Shown here piece after piece: positions 62,881-64,000 of a stretch of 64,000 nucleotides of DNA. The notes under the pieces are model-generated. The model did no database searches, was not told the origin of the DNA, and saw only the letters and a list, made by a program, of their open reading frames with translations. Origin of the DNA: Phocaeicola sartorii JCM 17136 = DSM 21941 (GTDB taxonomy: Bacteria; Bacteroidota; Bacteroidia; Bacteroidales; Bacteroidaceae). The stretch spans positions 53,348 through 117,347 of the forward strand of contig NZ_BAKM01000016.1 of the NCBI RefSeq assembly GCF_000614185.1, written 5' to 3'. How positions within the stretch are numbered: position 1 is the first letter of the stretch; every line of letters starts with the position of its first letter. Made by a program: the position numbers and the translations under genes.

Positions 62881-63207
62881 ATGTTTCTGGACAAGGAATA
62901 TTTCGACGGATGGATGCAGCGGCTCTCGGAGCGGCTGGAACGTATCGAGAAGCTGTGCGCGGGGGACGTGGAGCAACCGCTTTCCATCCTGCCCGACGGG
63001 GAGCGTCTTCTGGACAATTACGACCTGTGCCGCATGCTCAATATCAGCAAGCGCACACTTCAGCGTTACCGCACTTCGGGAGAGCTGCCTTACGAGATGA
63101 TCTATCACAAGACCTTCTACCGGGAATCGGACGTCCTGCGGTTCATCGAGCGTAACTTCAGTAATTTCCGCAAGCTGAAAAAGGATCGCCCTGCCGGCTC
63201 CGGTTAG
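62881..63207 (+). CDS. Helix-turn-helix protein, excisionase-like
   Basis: The 108-residue protein is a paralogue of the preceding one: MFLDKEYFDGWMQRLSERLERIEKLC, then HTH_17-like LLDNYDLCRMLNISKRTLQRYRTSGELPYEMIYHKTFYRESDVLRFIERNF. It starts 2 bp after the stop of its neighbour, so the two are translated together. It probably binds DNA at the element end or its promoters. Confidence 0.8.
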   Translation: MFLDKEYFDGWMQRLSERLERIEKLCAGDVEQPLSILPDGERLLDNYDLCRMLNISKRTLQRYRTSGELPYEMIYHKTFYRESDVLRFIERNFSNFRKLKKDRPAGSG

Positions 63208-63343
63208 GCCCTGTCCCGAGAGTCCGGTGTCATGGAAAAATGCGGAAATACATGGAATAAGGCACGACAAGACGGTACAACCGTTCGATATTTGCCGTAA
63301 AATCAGTATGTTTGCACTTGGAAGCCTATATAATAATGAAACG

Positions 63344-64000
63344 ATGAAAGAAACAGATAAAATACATCCTGCCGACAAAGGTGAGGAAGAGCTGCTGCAT
63401 AACGTGCGCCATATCTTGCAGGAAGCGCGCGCGAAGGTGATACATCATGTCAATTCGACCCTCGTGAGGGCTTACTGGCAGGTAGGGAAATATATAGTGG
63501 AGTACGAGCAGCAGGGAACCGGCCGTGCCGGATATGGCAAGGCTGTCATCAACACTCTTTCCAGGCGGCTCGTGGCGGAGTTCGGAAACGGGTTCACGGC
63601 CACCAACCTGCGGTATATGAGGCAGTTTTACCAGTGTTACCCGAAATATCACACGCTGTGTGATAAATTGAGCTGGTCGCATTGCCGCACGCTTCTCAAG
63701 GTGTCGGGCGATGCCGCCCGTGATTTTTACCTGCACGAGTGCGTCAGGGAAAACTGGAGTGTCCGGCAGCTCGACCGCCAAATCAACACGCTTTTCTATG
63801 ACCGCCTGCTGGCCAGCCGAGACAAGAAAGCCGTGAAAGAGGAGATTTCCCGTACCGAACCCGGGCGTGTCGAACCCAAAGAGATCATCCGCGACCCGTA
63901 TATCCTGGAGTTTCTCGGTATCCCGCAGGGAGAGCATTTTCTGGAAACCGATCTGGAGCAACTGCTCATCAGCCGCTTGCAGCGCTTCATGCTCGAAATG
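63344..64000 (+). CDS. YhcG/DUF1016-type PD-(D/E)XK nuclease, cut by window end
   Basis: The open frame from ATG 63344 runs to the window edge. It reads the YhcG N-terminal domain (VNSTLVRAYWQVGKYIVEYEQQG...YGKAVINTLSRRLVAEFGNGFTATNLRYMRQFYQCYP) and the start of the nuclease domain (DPYILEFLGI...LETDLEQLLISRLQRFMLEM). The C-terminal nuclease core is outside. These proteins are common in defence and mobile islands. A -7 box TATGTTTG lies at 63307-63314. Confidence 0.88.
   Translation, partial: MKETDKIHPADKGEEELLHNVRHILQEARAKVIHHVNSTLVRAYWQVGKYIVEYEQQGTGRAGYGKAVINTLSRRLVAEFGNGFTATNLRYMRQFYQCYPKYHTLCDKLSWSHCRTLLKVSGDAARDFYLHECVRENWSVRQLDRQINTLFYDRLLASRDKKAVKEEISRTEPGRVEPKEIIRDPYILEFLGIPQGEHFLETDLEQLLISRLQRFMLEM

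Noticed and set aside
63326..63961. 211-codon minus-strand ORF
   Set aside because: It is the reverse of the YhcG-type gene, whose plus-strand frame has clear domain motifs.

Overview
The window is from a gut Bacteroidales chromosome, most likely Bacteroides/Phocaeicola (an inference; P. vulgatus/dorei fits the gene content). The evidence is repeated promoters of the Bacteroidetes type (-7 TAnnTTTG, sometimes with -33 TTTG), a hybrid two-component system fused to an AraC output, GH109/GH29/apiosidase-like secreted enzymes, a Mfa-type fimbrial locus, and an RteC gene of the CTnDOT kind.

Layout. 1-2473: end of a histidine-degradation operon (hutI, cyclodeaminase, hutH). 2591-5864: Nudix hydrolase, three tandem 28-residue microprotein genes, a GH109-like lipoprotein and a carbonic anhydrase. 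6040-8231: Crp-family regulator, MATE exporter and tRNA-Thr. 8813-12095: a small secreted protein, a GH29 fucosidase, an AraC regulator and small membrane or lipoproteins. 12205-21293: groES-groEL, a complete [FeFe]-hydrogenase operon hydA-hydE-hydG-hydF, and hisS. 21294-23945: a palindrome-rich gap, then an AAA-ATPase/PD-(D/E)XK protein. 24043-34124: a sugar catabolic block (sugar-binding protein, GRP permease, FucI/AraA-like isomerase, FGGY kinase, split transketolase, DeoR repressor, RibB) beside an apiosidase-like glycosidase. Together these suggest uptake and breakdown of apiose or a similar pentose. 34291-43029: HTCS regulator, (alpha/alpha)6 glycosidase, Zn protease, AraC regulator and nucleotidyltransferase. 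43163-50171: TamA/TamB-like envelope pair. 50345-56489: Mfa-type fimbrial operon. 56576-56758: an invertible promoter, drawn here pointing away from the fimbrial operon (OFF). 57222-59895: HigBA, a long inverted repeat with tandem repeats inside, and a tyrosine recombinase. 60348-64000: mobile-element genes (AraC-like, RteC, two helix-turn-helix proteins, YhcG nuclease cut by the window end).

About twenty genes are split by single frameshifts, including the essential groEL and hisS. Nearly all are explained by one missing base, often in a homopolymer. I treat this as sequence error and annotate each as one gene across the break. The most novel signals are the microprotein triplet, the promoter inverton that meets a terminator-like hairpin when OFF, the inverted-repeat/tandem-repeat block beside the recombinase, and a recurrent TTAACCAC-N4-GTGGTTAA dyad.
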